Origin: AWTP1-13 sp963840075
GTDB lineage: Bacteria > Pseudomonadota > Alphaproteobacteria > Rhizobiales > Hyphomicrobiaceae
Reading direction: 5' to 3'
NCBI GenBank assembly: GCA_963840075.1
Contig: CAWIXS010000047.1
Location: forward strand, 27,197 to 91,196
Length of the DNA stretch: 64,000 bases
Part shown: piece by piece, positions 27,257 to 35,564 of the stretch
Position numbering within the stretch: position 1 is the stretch's first letter
Layout of the letters: every line of letters begins with the position of its first letter
Made by a program: the position numbers and the translations under genes
Notes under the pieces: model-generated
Database searches by the model: none
Told to the model about the DNA's origin: nothing
Seen by the model: the letters and a program-made list of their open reading frames with translations, nothing else

Positions 27257-27886
27257 TCACATCGGCGGCGCGACGCCGCGGCCGACGCTGATGCGCAACG
27301 TCTCGAACGTGCCGTCGGGCAGCTGCTTGGCCGCGCCCACGAAGATTTTCGCTCCGGGCTTGAGCTCGCTGGCATCTGCCGGAGCGTAGGTGACGATCGG
27401 GATGCCGGGAGGAACAACGATCTTCTTCTCGCCGTCCTTGTACTTGAGGGTCAGCACCTGGCCGTCCTTGGCGGCGACGATCACCTCGACGTTGGCGTTG
27501 GTCATGGTGCTCTTGGGCTGCAGGTCCCACGGGCGGAAGCCTTCCGCCAGGCCGCGCAGGGCCTCGGGGAAGATTGTCACCTCCAGCGCCTTCTGGCTGC
27601 CGTCCGCCTGCGGCAGCGCGGCCACGCCGATGTACCTGCCGGGCTTCACGTCCGCGAGCGTGGCCGCGATGACCGCCGAGACCCCGCCCTTCGGCGCGAG
27701 CTTGAGCTTGATTTCCTTGCCGTCGCGCGACTTGACAACATAGGTTCCGCCGTCGACGCGCTCGATCGTCCCGCGCACCCGCACCGGTGCGTCCTGGGCC
27801 CACACCACTGGGGCGGCGAGAACGGGGGCGGCGAGAACGAGGGCGGCCGCGATCGGGCCGAGCATGCGCTGCAATCGTGCTGACAT
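27257..27886 (-). CDS. Periplasmic OB-fold-like protein (DUF5666-like), copy 2 of a tandem pair
   Basis: Paralogue of the preceding gene, 209 residues, start MSARLQRMLGPIAAALVLAA with cleavage after VWAQ. The same blocks recur: RVRGTIERVDGGTYVVKSRD, LADVKPGRYIGVAALPQADG, EVTIFPEALRGLAEGF, WDLQPKSTMTNANVE, LTLKYKDGEKKIVVPPGIPI and ASELKPGAKIFVGAAKQLPD. The spacing between the two copies is 712 bases. A shared ligand or a dose effect is possible. Two adjacent duplicated pairs (CPBP and this) in 4 kb is unusual. Confidence 0.75.
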   Translation of the reverse strand: MSARLQRMLGPIAAALVLAAPVLAAPVVWAQDAPVRVRGTIERVDGGTYVVKSRDGKEIKLKLAPKGGVSAVIAATLADVKPGRYIGVAALPQADGSQKALEVTIFPEALRGLAEGFRPWDLQPKSTMTNANVEVIVAAKDGQVLTLKYKDGEKKIVVPPGIPIVTYAPADASELKPGAKIFVGAAKQLPDGTFETLRISVGRGVAPPM

Positions 27887-27986
27887 GAGATCCTCCCGAA
27901 AGATTGATAGCCGGTAGACGCTGCACGGGCCGACTTTAGTCCCCCGGCCTTGTAGTACGTGACCGCCACAACCCGAGCAGGGACCC

Positions 27987-28619
27987 ATGCCCTCCGTTGC
28001 CGAAGCCGCGGCTCCCGAAGCGGGCGGGAAGCGGCCCACAGTCATTCATCCGCTCTATGTGCGCCTCACGCATTGGGTGAACGCGGTGGCCGTGCTCGTC
28101 CTGATCATGTCGGGATGGCAGATCTACAACGCCGCGCCGCTCTATGCGTTCACATTTCCGAGCGGCCTGACACTGGGCGGCTGGCTGGCGGGCGCGCTGC
28201 TGTGGCACTTCGCGGCGATGTGGGTGCTCGTCCTCAACGGCCTCGTCTATCTGGCGGTGGGGCTCGCGACCGGCCGGCTGCGGCGCAGGCTCCTGCCGCT
28301 GCGTCCGGCCGAGCTCAAGCGCGACCTCCGCGCCGCGCTGACCGGGCGGCTCGGCCATGCCGACGGCGCCGCCTACAATGCCGTGCAGAAGGCGCTCTAC
28401 CTGGGCGTGCTCCTCGCCGGCGTCGTGATCGTCGCCTCGGGGCTCGCCATGTGGAAGCCCGTGCAGCTCCAGGAGCTGGCGGCGCTCCTCGGCGGCTACG
28501 AGGGCGCGCGCCACGTGCACTTCCTTGCCATGGCCGCCATCGTCGTCTTTCTCGCCGTGCATGTCGTGATGGCGCTGCTGGTGCCGCGGAGCCTGCGCGC
28601 CATGCTCCGCGGCCGCTGA
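27987..28619 (+). CDS. Cytochrome b561-type membrane subunit
   Basis: Di-heme b-type membrane cytochrome of 210 residues with four membrane segments. Candidate heme His residues are His29 (YVRLTHWVNAVAV), the LLWHFAAMW His in helix 2, and HVHFLAMAAIVVF and AVHVVMAL in the last helix. It precedes, by 11 bases, a molybdopterin oxidoreductase of the sulfite oxidase fold, so it probably passes electrons between the quinone pool and that enzyme, as YedZ/MsrQ does for MsrP. Divergent from the OB-fold pair. Confidence 0.85.
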   Translation: MPSVAEAAAPEAGGKRPTVIHPLYVRLTHWVNAVAVLVLIMSGWQIYNAAPLYAFTFPSGLTLGGWLAGALLWHFAAMWVLVLNGLVYLAVGLATGRLRRRLLPLRPAELKRDLRAALTGRLGHADGAAYNAVQKALYLGVLLAGVVIVASGLAMWKPVQLQELAALLGGYEGARHVHFLAMAAIVVFLAVHVVMALLVPRSLRAMLRGR

Positions 28620-28630
28620 AGGAGGCAGCG

Positions 28631-29407
28631 ATGCGAACGCCGCGCAGGCCGATCCCGGGCGTCGACGGCAGGCTGCTTCTCGAGGAGGCGGCCCGGCTCA
28701 TGCCGGGCCCCTCGCGCCGCCTGTTCCTGCGCGGCGGCGCCAGTGTGGGGGCGCTCGCGCTGCTGACCGGCTGCAACATTGCCGACGGCGTCTCGGCGGA
28801 GCGCGCGCTGCGCAAGGTGTCGGACTTCAACGACTGGGTGCAGGCGCGCCTGTTCAACCCCAACCGTCGGGCCCCGACCTATCCCGAGAGCGCCATCACC
28901 CGCCCGTTTCGCTTCAATGCGTTCTATCCGGAGGACCAGGCCCCCGATGTCGACGAGGACCGCTGGCGGCTGATCGTCGACGGCCTCGTCGAGAACAAGC
29001 GGCCGTGGAGCCTGGAGGAGCTCAACGCGCTTCCCCAGGAGACGCAGATCACGCGGCTCATCTGCATCGAGGGCTGGAGCGCGGTCGGCAAATGGACGGG
29101 GGTGCCGCTGCGCACGTTCCTGCAGCGCATCGGCGCCGACCTCACCGCCAGGTATGTGCACTTCACCTGCCCGGACGGCTATTCAACCTCCATCGATATG
29201 CCGACCGCGCTGCACGCGCAGACGCAGATGACGCTCGCCTTCGACGGCCAGGTGCTGCCGACCAGGCTCGGCTTCCCGCTGCGCATCCGCATCCCGACCA
29301 AGCTCGGGTTCAAGAACGCCAAGCACGTGGTCGGCCTCGCCGTGCTCAACCACTACACGGGCGGCTACTGGGAGGACCAGGGCTACAACTGGTTCAGTGG
29401 GCTGTGA
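28631..29407 (+). CDS. Sulfite oxidase-like molybdopterin-dependent oxidoreductase, Tat-exported
   Basis: Periplasmic molybdenum enzyme (258 residues) with a twin-arginine signal SRRLFLRGGASVGALALLTG ending at a Cys that could be lipidated. The sulfite oxidase-fold molybdopterin domain has the molybdenum-binding Cys145 in ITRLICIEGWSAVGKWTG, plus RYVHFTCPDGYSTSIDM and GFKNAKHVVGL. Related to MsrP/YedY but not clearly an orthologue; substrate unknown. GGAGGCAGCG gives a good ribosome site. Forms a two-gene unit with the cytochrome b gene upstream. Confidence 0.87.
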   Translation: MRTPRRPIPGVDGRLLLEEAARLMPGPSRRLFLRGGASVGALALLTGCNIADGVSAERALRKVSDFNDWVQARLFNPNRRAPTYPESAITRPFRFNAFYPEDQAPDVDEDRWRLIVDGLVENKRPWSLEELNALPQETQITRLICIEGWSAVGKWTGVPLRTFLQRIGADLTARYVHFTCPDGYSTSIDMPTALHAQTQMTLAFDGQVLPTRLGFPLRIRIPTKLGFKNAKHVVGLAVLNHYTGGYWEDQGYNWFSGL

Positions 29408-29503
29408 GGGATCGGTTCAGACGGGGTTTTGCTCCTGAAATGCTGTCAGCACCCGTGTGGCCGAGGTGGTAGAAGCGGGCTCTCGGAAAGAAGGGTGGAG
29501 ATC

Positions 29504-29677
29504 ATGCGCAGCCTGATTGCCATTGTTGCCGGCGCGGTGGCCGCCGGGGTTGTCTTGTTCGGTCTCAATTGGTTCGGCCTCGTTTCGGGAGAGGCAGCGC
29601 GGATAGGGTTCGTCGTCGCCATCGCCGTCGGCGTCGCGATCACGCTGGCCAACAGGAGGAGGGGTGGCACCGGCTAG
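29504..29677 (+). CDS. Small two-helix membrane protein
   Basis: 57-residue protein with two hydrophobic segments (LIAIVAGAVAAGVVLFGLNW and IGFVVAIAVGVAITLA) and a basic tail NRRRGG. AGGGTGGAG precedes the ATG at 29504. Not recognised. Small inner-membrane proteins of this kind are common and rarely studied. Confidence 0.55.
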   Translation: MRSLIAIVAGAVAAGVVLFGLNWFGLVSGEAARIGFVVAIAVGVAITLANRRRGGTG

Positions 29678-30050
29678 CCGCCGCCGTTGCGAGTGGCGCA
29701 GAAAAAAGGCGCCAGAGCCGGTGTGGTCTGCCCTTGAAGCTCCGGCACCACATGGGCGGGATCGCCGACAGCGAGACCGCTCCCGCGCCCTCCCCATCCC
29801 GCATCCGGGGACGCGCGCCGCAGGGGGCGCCCCTCTCCCCACACGCCTCTCTGGTGGGGAGAGGGCGGGAGCTTCTGCCCGAGGCGCGTCGAGGCCCGTA
29901 ACGGCCAACACACATGCGAACGCGCGCCCCTCTCCCGCTCGCCGGGAGGGGGGTGTCGTTTGGGGGAGGACAGACCCCCATGTGACCGTGCGCACGAGAT
30001 CGTCGGCCGCTTGCTAGAGTGCTCTGTCTCCGACCCTTCATCCGTTCTTG
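29678..30050. other. Intergenic region with GC-rich inverted repeats
   Basis: No credible gene. The stretch contains CCCCTCTCCCCACACGCC facing TGGTGGGGAGAGGGCGGGAG (about 29829-29873), then CCCCTCTCCCGCTCGCCGGG facing GGGAGGGGGG near 29935-29955. Several long frames cross it on both strands but have no signature and read through the palindromes. Confidence 0.5.
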
Positions 30051-30139
30051 TCATGCCGGGGCTTGTCTCCGGCATCCACCCAACCGCGAGTGCTGGAGCA
30101 AGCGGTAGCGTGGATCCCGGCAACGAGTGCCGGGATGAC
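30051..30139. repeat. Intergenic palindromic repeat (GTCATGCCGG...CCGGGATGAC family)
   Basis: Begins GTCATGCCGGGGCTTGTCTC and ends GAGTGCCGGGATGAC. Member of the family listed at 242 and 1842, in a shorter form. Confidence 0.75.
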
Positions 30140-30231
30140 ACCGTTCGATCCGTCGGAGTCGCGACACTGGTTTCGAGGCGGCGTGAGCGGCATTGCACCG
30201 ATGCGCGCGGGTCGCAAGTGTCGCGCGTGGA

Positions 30232-30268
30232 TCGGTGCAATCGCGCTGGCGCGCGATTGACACCCTAC
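30232..30268. repeat. GGTGCAATCG hairpin at the end of bpt
   Basis: GGTGCAATCGCGC / GCGCGATTGACACC overlapping the bpt stop codon. Second copy of the hairpin seen after parE at 16713, with matching flanks (TC before, CTAC after). Confidence 0.7.
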
Positions 30269-31005
30269 ATTGCGACCCAGCCGCCGGCGGTGAGCTGCTG
30301 CTGGGGCTGGAAGCGGCGCTTGTAGCTCATCTTGGTGGAGCCGCTGATCCAGTAGCCGAGATAGACGTAGGGCAGGCCGAGGCGCTTGGCATGCGCGATG
30401 TGGTCGAGGATCATGAAGGTGCCGAGCCCGCGCTTGTAGGCCTCCGGCTCGAAGAACGAGTAGACCATGGAGATGCCGTCGGTGAGACGGTCGCAGAGCG
30501 CGGCGGCGACGAGGGGCTGACTGGCGGAGGGGCGCGCGAGCGGGTCGGGCTTCAGCCGGTACTCGGTCATGAAGGTGTCGATGATGCTGTCCTCCACCAT
30601 CATGGCGTAGTCGAGCACCGTCATGTCGGCCATGCCGCCGTCGGCATGGCGCTCGTCGATGTAGGCGCGGAACAGCGCGTATTGCTCCGAGGTCGGCGTC
30701 GCCTCGATGCGGCGGGAGACGAGGTCGCCGTTGGCATCCATCACGCGGCGCATGGAGCGGGTGGGCTCGAAGCCATCGACCAGCACGCGCACCGAGACGC
30801 AGGCCTGGCAGCCCTCGCAGTAGGGCATGTAGGCGATGTTCTGGCTGCGCCGGAAGCCGCCGCGCAGCAGGTTGTCGATCAGCGGCGCCGGCTTGTCGTG
30901 GGTGAGGTGGGTGAAGAGCTTGCGCTCCAGGCGGCCCGGCAGATAGGGGCAGGGTTGCGGGGCCGTGACGTAGAACTCGGGGAAATGCTTCCTCTGCTCG
31001 GTCAT
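30265..31005 (-). CDS. bpt: Aspartate/glutamate leucyltransferase (arginyl-tRNA--protein transferase family)
   Basis: Aminoacyl-tRNA-protein transferase of the N-degron pathway; the alphaproteobacterial Bpt type adds Leu to N-terminal Asp or Glu so that ClpS/ClpAP can degrade the protein. 246 residues. The N-terminal Cys-rich domain (IAYMPYCEGCQACVSVRVLV) and the C-terminal GNAT-like domain (PLVAAALCDRLTDGISMVYS, YKRGLGTFMILDHI, LGYWISGSTKMSYKRRFQP) match the family well. Only the enzyme family and its length are seen; specificity is from the family. Confidence 0.93.
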   Translation of the reverse strand: MTEQRKHFPEFYVTAPQPCPYLPGRLERKLFTHLTHDKPAPLIDNLLRGGFRRSQNIAYMPYCEGCQACVSVRVLVDGFEPTRSMRRVMDANGDLVSRRIEATPTSEQYALFRAYIDERHADGGMADMTVLDYAMMVEDSIIDTFMTEYRLKPDPLARPSASQPLVAAALCDRLTDGISMVYSFFEPEAYKRGLGTFMILDHIAHAKRLGLPYVYLGYWISGSTKMSYKRRFQPQQQLTAGGWVAM

Positions 31006-31130
31006 CGGAACCCTGTACGCGCGACACCTCGGGCCAAATCGGGCTTAATGATAGGTGAAGCGCAACCCCACAATCAAGTGCGGCGCGGGGAGGATTGTCT
31101 CGCGCATGCAACCCGTTGGCAGCGAATAGC

Positions 31131-31200
31131 GAGCGGCGAATAGCGAAATAGGAAGAAAACTCGTTCGAGCGGTCCCTACTCGCTATTCGCTATTCGCTCT
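31131..31200. repeat. GAATAGCGA direct and inverted repeat
   Basis: The left arm has two GCGAATAGCGA units (31131-31162) and the right arm two TCGCTATTCGC units (31178-31198). The arms pair to form a long hairpin in the 290-base gap between bpt and the next gene. It resembles dispersed intergenic repeats of Hyphomicrobiales. Confidence 0.75.
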
Positions 31201-31294
31201 CTCGCGGCCCGAGCGGGAGCTTGACGGTTTCCTTCGTGGTCACGCTCTGATAAGTCCTGGCGCCGGGCATACTTCAAGCTATTGCGAGGCTGCG

Positions 31295-32077
31295 ATGGAC
31301 GCTGCGAAGCTCGGCAGAGCGCTTATCGGTATCGGTATTGCCGGCCTCATCGGCAGCTTCCTCTGGTGGCTCATATTCTTCTCGAAGGTGAGCAAGGCCT
31401 TCGGCGGCAAGGCCAGCGATCTCGGCCAGGTTCTGCAATGCCTGGTGTCCAGCTCCGGACCGTGCGGCTTCATCACCGGGATCGCGGGCGCGGCGGGCGA
31501 GCTCGCCTACCACCCGGTGTATTTCTGGCTCAGCGCCGTTGTGCTGGTGACCGGGCTCGTCGTCGCCGGCAGCGCGGGAACGCCTGCTTCCGCAACCGCG
31601 TCCTCGGGCGCGAGCGCCGCCTACGATGTCGAGAGGTGGAAGGCTCTGACGGAGATCGACCCCGAGATCGCGGCAGCGGTCGCAGAGGTCAAGCCATACG
31701 GGGGCCCGGCGCTGGCGGAGCTCGCCACCAAGTATCTCACCCTCAACGACAAGCAGTACCTCGCCGCGATCGTGCAGCAGATCACGGAAAAGTACAGCGC
31801 CGCGCTGGCAGTCCAGCTGGAAGGCCAGCAGTGGGACGAGCTGGGGCGCAACGTCGAGCTGGTGTGGCGCGCTCCCTGGGGCACCGTTGCCAGACTGCGG
31901 GACGACCGGGCCTTGGTCATCAGGCCCGACGGCGTCGAGGTGCTCCCCTCGCTCGGGGAGTTTCACAGGCGGTATCGCGGGCAGTCGGAGGGCTGGGTCG
32001 AGATCACCGACATCGAGGAGAAGCGCCGCTTCTATCAGGAAGCGAGGCTCGTCCTGCGGGAGCTGCTGCTAGACTAG
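31295..32077 (+). CDS. Membrane protein of unknown function
   Basis: 260 residues, not recognised. Two membrane segments lie near residues 8-28 (ALIGIGIAGLIGSFLWWLIF) and 70-95 (VYFWLSAVVLVTGLVVAG), joined by a short loop with two Cys (LQCLVSSSGPCGF) that could form a disulfide. An Ala/Ser linker leads to a soluble C-terminal domain of about 150 residues with charged helices (KQYLAAIVQQITEKYSAALA) and WRAPWGTVARLRDDRALVIR. The stop codon overlaps that of hemB (CTAG at 32074-32077). Confidence 0.6.
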   Translation: MDAAKLGRALIGIGIAGLIGSFLWWLIFFSKVSKAFGGKASDLGQVLQCLVSSSGPCGFITGIAGAAGELAYHPVYFWLSAVVLVTGLVVAGSAGTPASATASSGASAAYDVERWKALTEIDPEIAAAVAEVKPYGGPALAELATKYLTLNDKQYLAAIVQQITEKYSAALAVQLEGQQWDELGRNVELVWRAPWGTVARLRDDRALVIRPDGVEVLPSLGEFHRRYRGQSEGWVEITDIEEKRRFYQEARLVLRELLLD

Positions 32078-33189
32078 GATGCACCCCGGCCGAGGAGGCG
32101 CGCAGCGCGCGGCGCGAAATAGGTGAGGACGCCGTCGGCGCCGGCGCGCTTGAAGGCGATCAGGCTCTCCAGCATCACCTTGTCGCCGTCGAGCCAGCCG
32201 TTCTGCGCGGCCGCCATCAGCATGGAATACTCGCCCGAGACCTGGTAGGCGAAGGTCGGCATGCCGAACGCGTCCTTCACGCGTCTGACGATGTCGAGAT
32301 AGGGCATGCCGGGCTTCACCATCACCATGTCGGCGCCCTCGGCGATGTCGAGCGCCACCTCGCGCAGCGCCTCGTCCGAGTTGGCGGGGTCCATCTGGTA
32401 GGTGCGCTTGTCGCCGACGAGCGTCGTCGACGAGCCGACCGCATCGCGGAACGGGCCGTAGAATGCCGAGGCATACTTGGCCGCATACGCCATGATCTGC
32501 ACGTTGGCGTAGCCCGCCGCCTCCAGGGCCCTGCGGATGGCGCCGACGCGGCCGTCCATCATGTCCGACGGGGCGATGATGTCGCAGCCGGCCTCGGCCT
32601 GCACCAGGGACTGGCGCACCAGCGCCTCGAGCGTCGCATCGTTGAGGATCTCGCCGTCGCGCATCAGCCCGTCGTGACCGTGGCTGGTGTAGGGGTCGAG
32701 CGCCACGTCGAGGAGCACGCCGACATCGAGGCCGGCCTTGCGGATGGCGCGGGTGGCGCGGCAGACGAGGTTGTCGCGGTTGAAGGCCTCGCGCCCGTCC
32801 TCGGTGCGCAGGTCGGGGCTCGTGTAGGGGAAGAGGGCGATGGCCGGGATGCCGAGCGCCACCGCCTCCCCGGCGGCGGCGACCGCCAGGTCGACGCTGA
32901 GGCGCTCCACGCCGGGCATCGACGGCACGGGCTCGCGCACGCCGCGGCCGTCGACCACGAACATCGGCCAGATCAGATCGGCCGGGGTGAGAACGTGCTC
33001 GGCCACGAGGCGCCGCGACCAGCGCGTGCGGCGGTTGCGGCGCATGCGCACGGCCGGGAAGGCGCCCGCCCCGTCGCTTTCCGGCGCGGGCCTCGCGGGC
33101 CGCGCAGGCGCGGGCTTCAGGGCCTCGAGGGATGCGGGCTTGGCGGCGCCCTCGGCTGGCGTCGGCCGGCGCTGAGCAAGCGGCTTCAT
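32074..33189 (-). CDS. hemB: Delta-aminolevulinic acid dehydratase (porphobilinogen synthase)
   Basis: Condenses two aminolevulinate molecules to porphobilinogen in heme synthesis. The two Schiff-base lysines are in IMAYAAKYASAFYGPFRDA and DMVMVKPGMPYLDI. The active-site metal region is DVALDPYTSHGHDG, with Asp in place of the Cys triplet, so this is the Mg2+-type enzyme found in Bradyrhizobium and relatives. The first 45 residues are a Pro/Ala/Arg extension before the catalytic MRRNRRTRWSRRLV. 371 residues from the ATG at 33189. Confidence 0.96.
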   Translation of the reverse strand: MKPLAQRRPTPAEGAAKPASLEALKPAPARPARPAPESDGAGAFPAVRMRRNRRTRWSRRLVAEHVLTPADLIWPMFVVDGRGVREPVPSMPGVERLSVDLAVAAAGEAVALGIPAIALFPYTSPDLRTEDGREAFNRDNLVCRATRAIRKAGLDVGVLLDVALDPYTSHGHDGLMRDGEILNDATLEALVRQSLVQAEAGCDIIAPSDMMDGRVGAIRRALEAAGYANVQIMAYAAKYASAFYGPFRDAVGSSTTLVGDKRTYQMDPANSDEALREVALDIAEGADMVMVKPGMPYLDIVRRVKDAFGMPTFAYQVSGEYSMLMAAAQNGWLDGDKVMLESLIAFKRAGADGVLTYFAPRAARLLGRGAS

Positions 33190-33445
33190 GGCGTATCCTT
33201 GCGACGTTGGCCGGGCAAGCGCGCCGGCGAGGCTACCTTTTGGTGTGCGCGCAACCGTAAGGCAAGAGGGGATGGCCGCCGATCGGGCACATCGTCCCCT
33301 CGTCTGTGGCACCGCCGCATCCGTCGTTTGCGCAGGACAGGCGGGTACGTTCCCTGAGCACGCCGATCCGCCCGCATGGCTGATACGACGGACGCGCGCG
33401 AGCGGACGCCCCGAGCTGGCTCCGTCACGGCTGTTCTACCGCCGG

Positions 33446-33485
33446 CCGGTGTCAGACCCTCCGGGCCCTCCGGGTCTGACACCGG
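33446..33485. terminator. Long perfect hairpin after the small Cys protein gene
   Basis: A perfect 14-bp stem, CCGGTGTCAGACCC / GGGTCTGACACCGG, with a 12-base GC loop that is itself palindromic. It begins 8 bases past the stop of the leftward small gene, so it is likely to be its terminator. Same GGGTCTGAC core as 12651 and 57582. Confidence 0.65.
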
Positions 33486-33493
33486 CGACCCCG

Positions 33494-33796
33494 CTAGAAG
33501 CTGCAGCCAAAGCCCGACATGGCTCCCTTCATCTGGTCGGCCATCTGTCGGCACGCGCTTTCGAGGCCGGCCCTGGTGCTGGGGTTCTTGGCGGCGTCTC
33601 CCCATGCCTTGCGTATCTGGTCGAGCGTCCCCTGGAACGTGGTCTTCTGAGCGGCCGGTACCTTGGTTGCAAGGCACGCCTCGTATTTCTTCAGGAAGTC
33701 GTCGCAGACGGCAACGCCGGTCGTCTGGGCGCCGAGCCCGGTGCTCAGGCTCACGAGCAGCCCTGCTGCGGCAGCGACGGGTAGGACACGAACCAT
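33494..33796 (-). CDS. Small secreted four-cysteine protein
   Basis: 100 residues with a signal peptide (MVRVLPVAAAAGLLVSLSTG, cleavage near GAQ). The mature domain is helical, with Cys31, Cys41, Cys82 and Cys98 in C-x9-C and C-x15-C spacing, so two disulfides are plausible. Core: CDDFLKKYEACLATKVPAAQ and GLESACRQMADQMKGAM. Similar short proteins with a C-x9-C start are common in Hyphomicrobiales, function unknown. Confidence 0.65.
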   Translation of the reverse strand: MVRVLPVAAAAGLLVSLSTGLGAQTTGVAVCDDFLKKYEACLATKVPAAQKTTFQGTLDQIRKAWGDAAKNPSTRAGLESACRQMADQMKGAMSGFGCSF

Positions 33797-34192
33797 CAGG
33801 CTTCTCCTCTTTGCACGTGACGTCGAAGGGGCGTGTTCTGATGGCTTCGCGCAACGAAGTCCAGACCGCATCGATGGTCTCCCTATTCAAATTCAATGTC
33901 GCGTTGTTGCGAGAAGCCGCCGTCTGAACGAACGTTGGCGGAGCAGCGTTCTTGGACACTGCGGCCAAAGCTCGCGCTCGATCACGATTGTTTTATCGCG
34001 AGAGGCAAAACCGAAGCGATCGCCCGTGCGTATCTGGGCGCAAGCGTCTGTCGAGAAAAATCGGTTGTGCACGGTCCATCTGCGGGCTGCGTCTGCCGCA
34101 GGCGTGCCATTCTGTTGCTACGACTGCAGCCGATCGGTCGGCGGGGACCGGCTCGGGTGGGCACAGCGGGAAGTGTCGAGGGAGACCCCATC
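33797..34192. other. Intergenic region of mixed composition, no gene called
   Basis: About 395 bases between divergent genes. Less GC-rich than the surroundings (for example AATTCAATGTCGCGTTGTTG and ATTGTTTTATCGCGAGAGGC). A long frame runs through from 33896 in frame with the next gene but has no protein-like character before the ATG at 34193. Confidence 0.4.
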
Positions 34193-35038
34193 ATGCGAGT
34201 ACTCCGTCGCCGTCCGGTTGGCGCGGACGCGAACGAAACTGCCACTCATGCGGCCGGGCATTCGGGAGGAAGCCGTGCCGCCGCCATCGTGTCGGCCATC
34301 GCGCTCCTCTTCTCGGCCTACAGCCTGTGGGAGACGTTGCTCAAGCAGGCCGCACTCACTCTGTACCTCACCGGCGTGGTTACGTATGAGCGTGATCGAA
34401 CCGCCAATTTGAGCGTACAGCCGGATGGCGGCTTCGAGGTGCTCGCGGTGCCGATCACGATCGCCAATAGCGGCGCGCGCGACGGTGCCGTCCTGTCGCT
34501 GCGGCTCGATGTCAAAAATCGCTCGAGCGGCCTGACCGCCCGCTTCGAGGCCACCTACACCGTGGACGGCACCTATTTCGCCGCCAAGGGTGACAAGCGG
34601 CCGAAGACACCATTCTCAGCGCTGGTGATCGCGGGGCGCTCCGCCTGGACGGGCACGATCCTCTTCTATCCCGTGAGCTACAGCGACGAAAGAGCGCTCA
34701 CGCCAATAGCCAAAATTCGCGAATTCTATCAGGCGATGCGCACCAAGTATGCCAAGGAGCTGGATGGTGCCAGCAGCATCAGCGTACTCCGTGACAAACA
34801 TCCCAACCTTCCCGAGTTTGCCGACGCTGACGCCTTCGAGGCGAGGGTGCTCCAGCCAAGCGGCAAAGCTGAAGTAACGCTCAACCTTGTCAGCCCCGCC
34901 CCGAGCGGCTGGCTCGACCGCGCGCTTGGAGCGCCAGTACTGCCGCTCACACTCACCCTCGAGATGCCGGATGTTTCGGTGCCTACCCTCTTGAACGGCG
35001 AGCTCGTGCGGCTCCGCTCGGCTGCCACGGGGTCCTGA
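34193..35038 (+). CDS. Membrane-anchored protein of unknown function
   Basis: 281 residues from the ATG at 34193, preceded by GGGAGACCCC. One membrane segment (AAIVSAIALLFSAYSLWETL, about residues 29-48) is followed by a beta-rich outer domain: GGFEVLAVPITIANSGARDG, RLDVKNRSSGLTARFEATYT and the repeat-free C-terminal part. The N-x-G-A-x-D-G-x-V pattern resembles immunoglobulin-like domains. It is not recognised. The gene starts a rightward run of four unknown envelope genes. Confidence 0.6.
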   Translation: MRVLRRRPVGADANETATHAAGHSGGSRAAAIVSAIALLFSAYSLWETLLKQAALTLYLTGVVTYERDRTANLSVQPDGGFEVLAVPITIANSGARDGAVLSLRLDVKNRSSGLTARFEATYTVDGTYFAAKGDKRPKTPFSALVIAGRSAWTGTILFYPVSYSDERALTPIAKIREFYQAMRTKYAKELDGASSISVLRDKHPNLPEFADADAFEARVLQPSGKAEVTLNLVSPAPSGWLDRALGAPVLPLTLTLEMPDVSVPTLLNGELVRLRSAATGS

Positions 35039-35052
35039 GTCAGTCCGCCTCT

Positions 35053-35532
35053 ATGAGCACACGCGTGCGCCAATCCGAGCCATCCGAGCTTGGCCAGGTG
35101 CTCAGCCGGCACAACGGCCGCATGTTTGTCGTGGGCTGGTTCCAATCCATGGGCCTCGTTTTCGCTGCCGTCGCGTTGTCCTGGGGGGCGCTCGGCGAGG
35201 GGTGGTTGAGAACGGCCGCCACGGCGGGTATCGGGGCGGTGGCCCTGTTCCTCACCGGGCGCCGCTGGAACCAGCGCGCCACGGTTCACGAGGGCGGCGT
35301 GGTGTGGACCCGCGGCCGGCGGCGCGAGGTGGTGCGCTGGGAGGACGTGGACAACGTCGCTGCCGAGACATTCAACGACGAATACGAGCTGACCGTCACG
35401 ACGCGCGACGGCCGCACGCTGGTGTTCAACGACTCGGTCGCCAACGTGCAGCAGCTGCACGCGTATTTTTTCAACGCGACACGGGGTCGAGAACAACCCG
35501 CACCGACATCGTCCTCGTCGTCCCGTTGGTAA
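35053..35532 (+). CDS. PH-like-domain membrane protein, unknown function
   Basis: 159 residues. Two membrane segments (FVVGWFQSMGLVFAAVALSW and AATAGIGAVALFLTG) are followed by a small domain with TVHEGGVVWTRGRRREVVRW, YELTVTTRDGRTLVFNDSVA and QQLHAYFFNATR. The pattern of EGG-V-x-W-G-R-R-R and the W-E-D-V segment resembles bacterial PH-like (YdbS/YokE type) domains. Follows the previous gene by 14 bases. Function unknown. Confidence 0.55.
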   Translation: MSTRVRQSEPSELGQVLSRHNGRMFVVGWFQSMGLVFAAVALSWGALGEGWLRTAATAGIGAVALFLTGRRWNQRATVHEGGVVWTRGRRREVVRWEDVDNVAAETFNDEYELTVTTRDGRTLVFNDSVANVQQLHAYFFNATRGREQPAPTSSSSSRW

Positions 35533-35564
35533 TGGGACGAGCTTCAACGCGATTCGAGGTCCAG

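Noticed and set aside
29640..30240. Several overlapping frames of 100-190 codons
   Set aside because: They cross palindromic repeats, exist on both strands at once and contain no signature; the region is called intergenic.
31131..31200. Repeats before the unknown membrane gene considered as a CRISPR remnant
   Set aside because: Units are 9-11 bases and inverted, not direct repeats of 28-37 bases with spacers.
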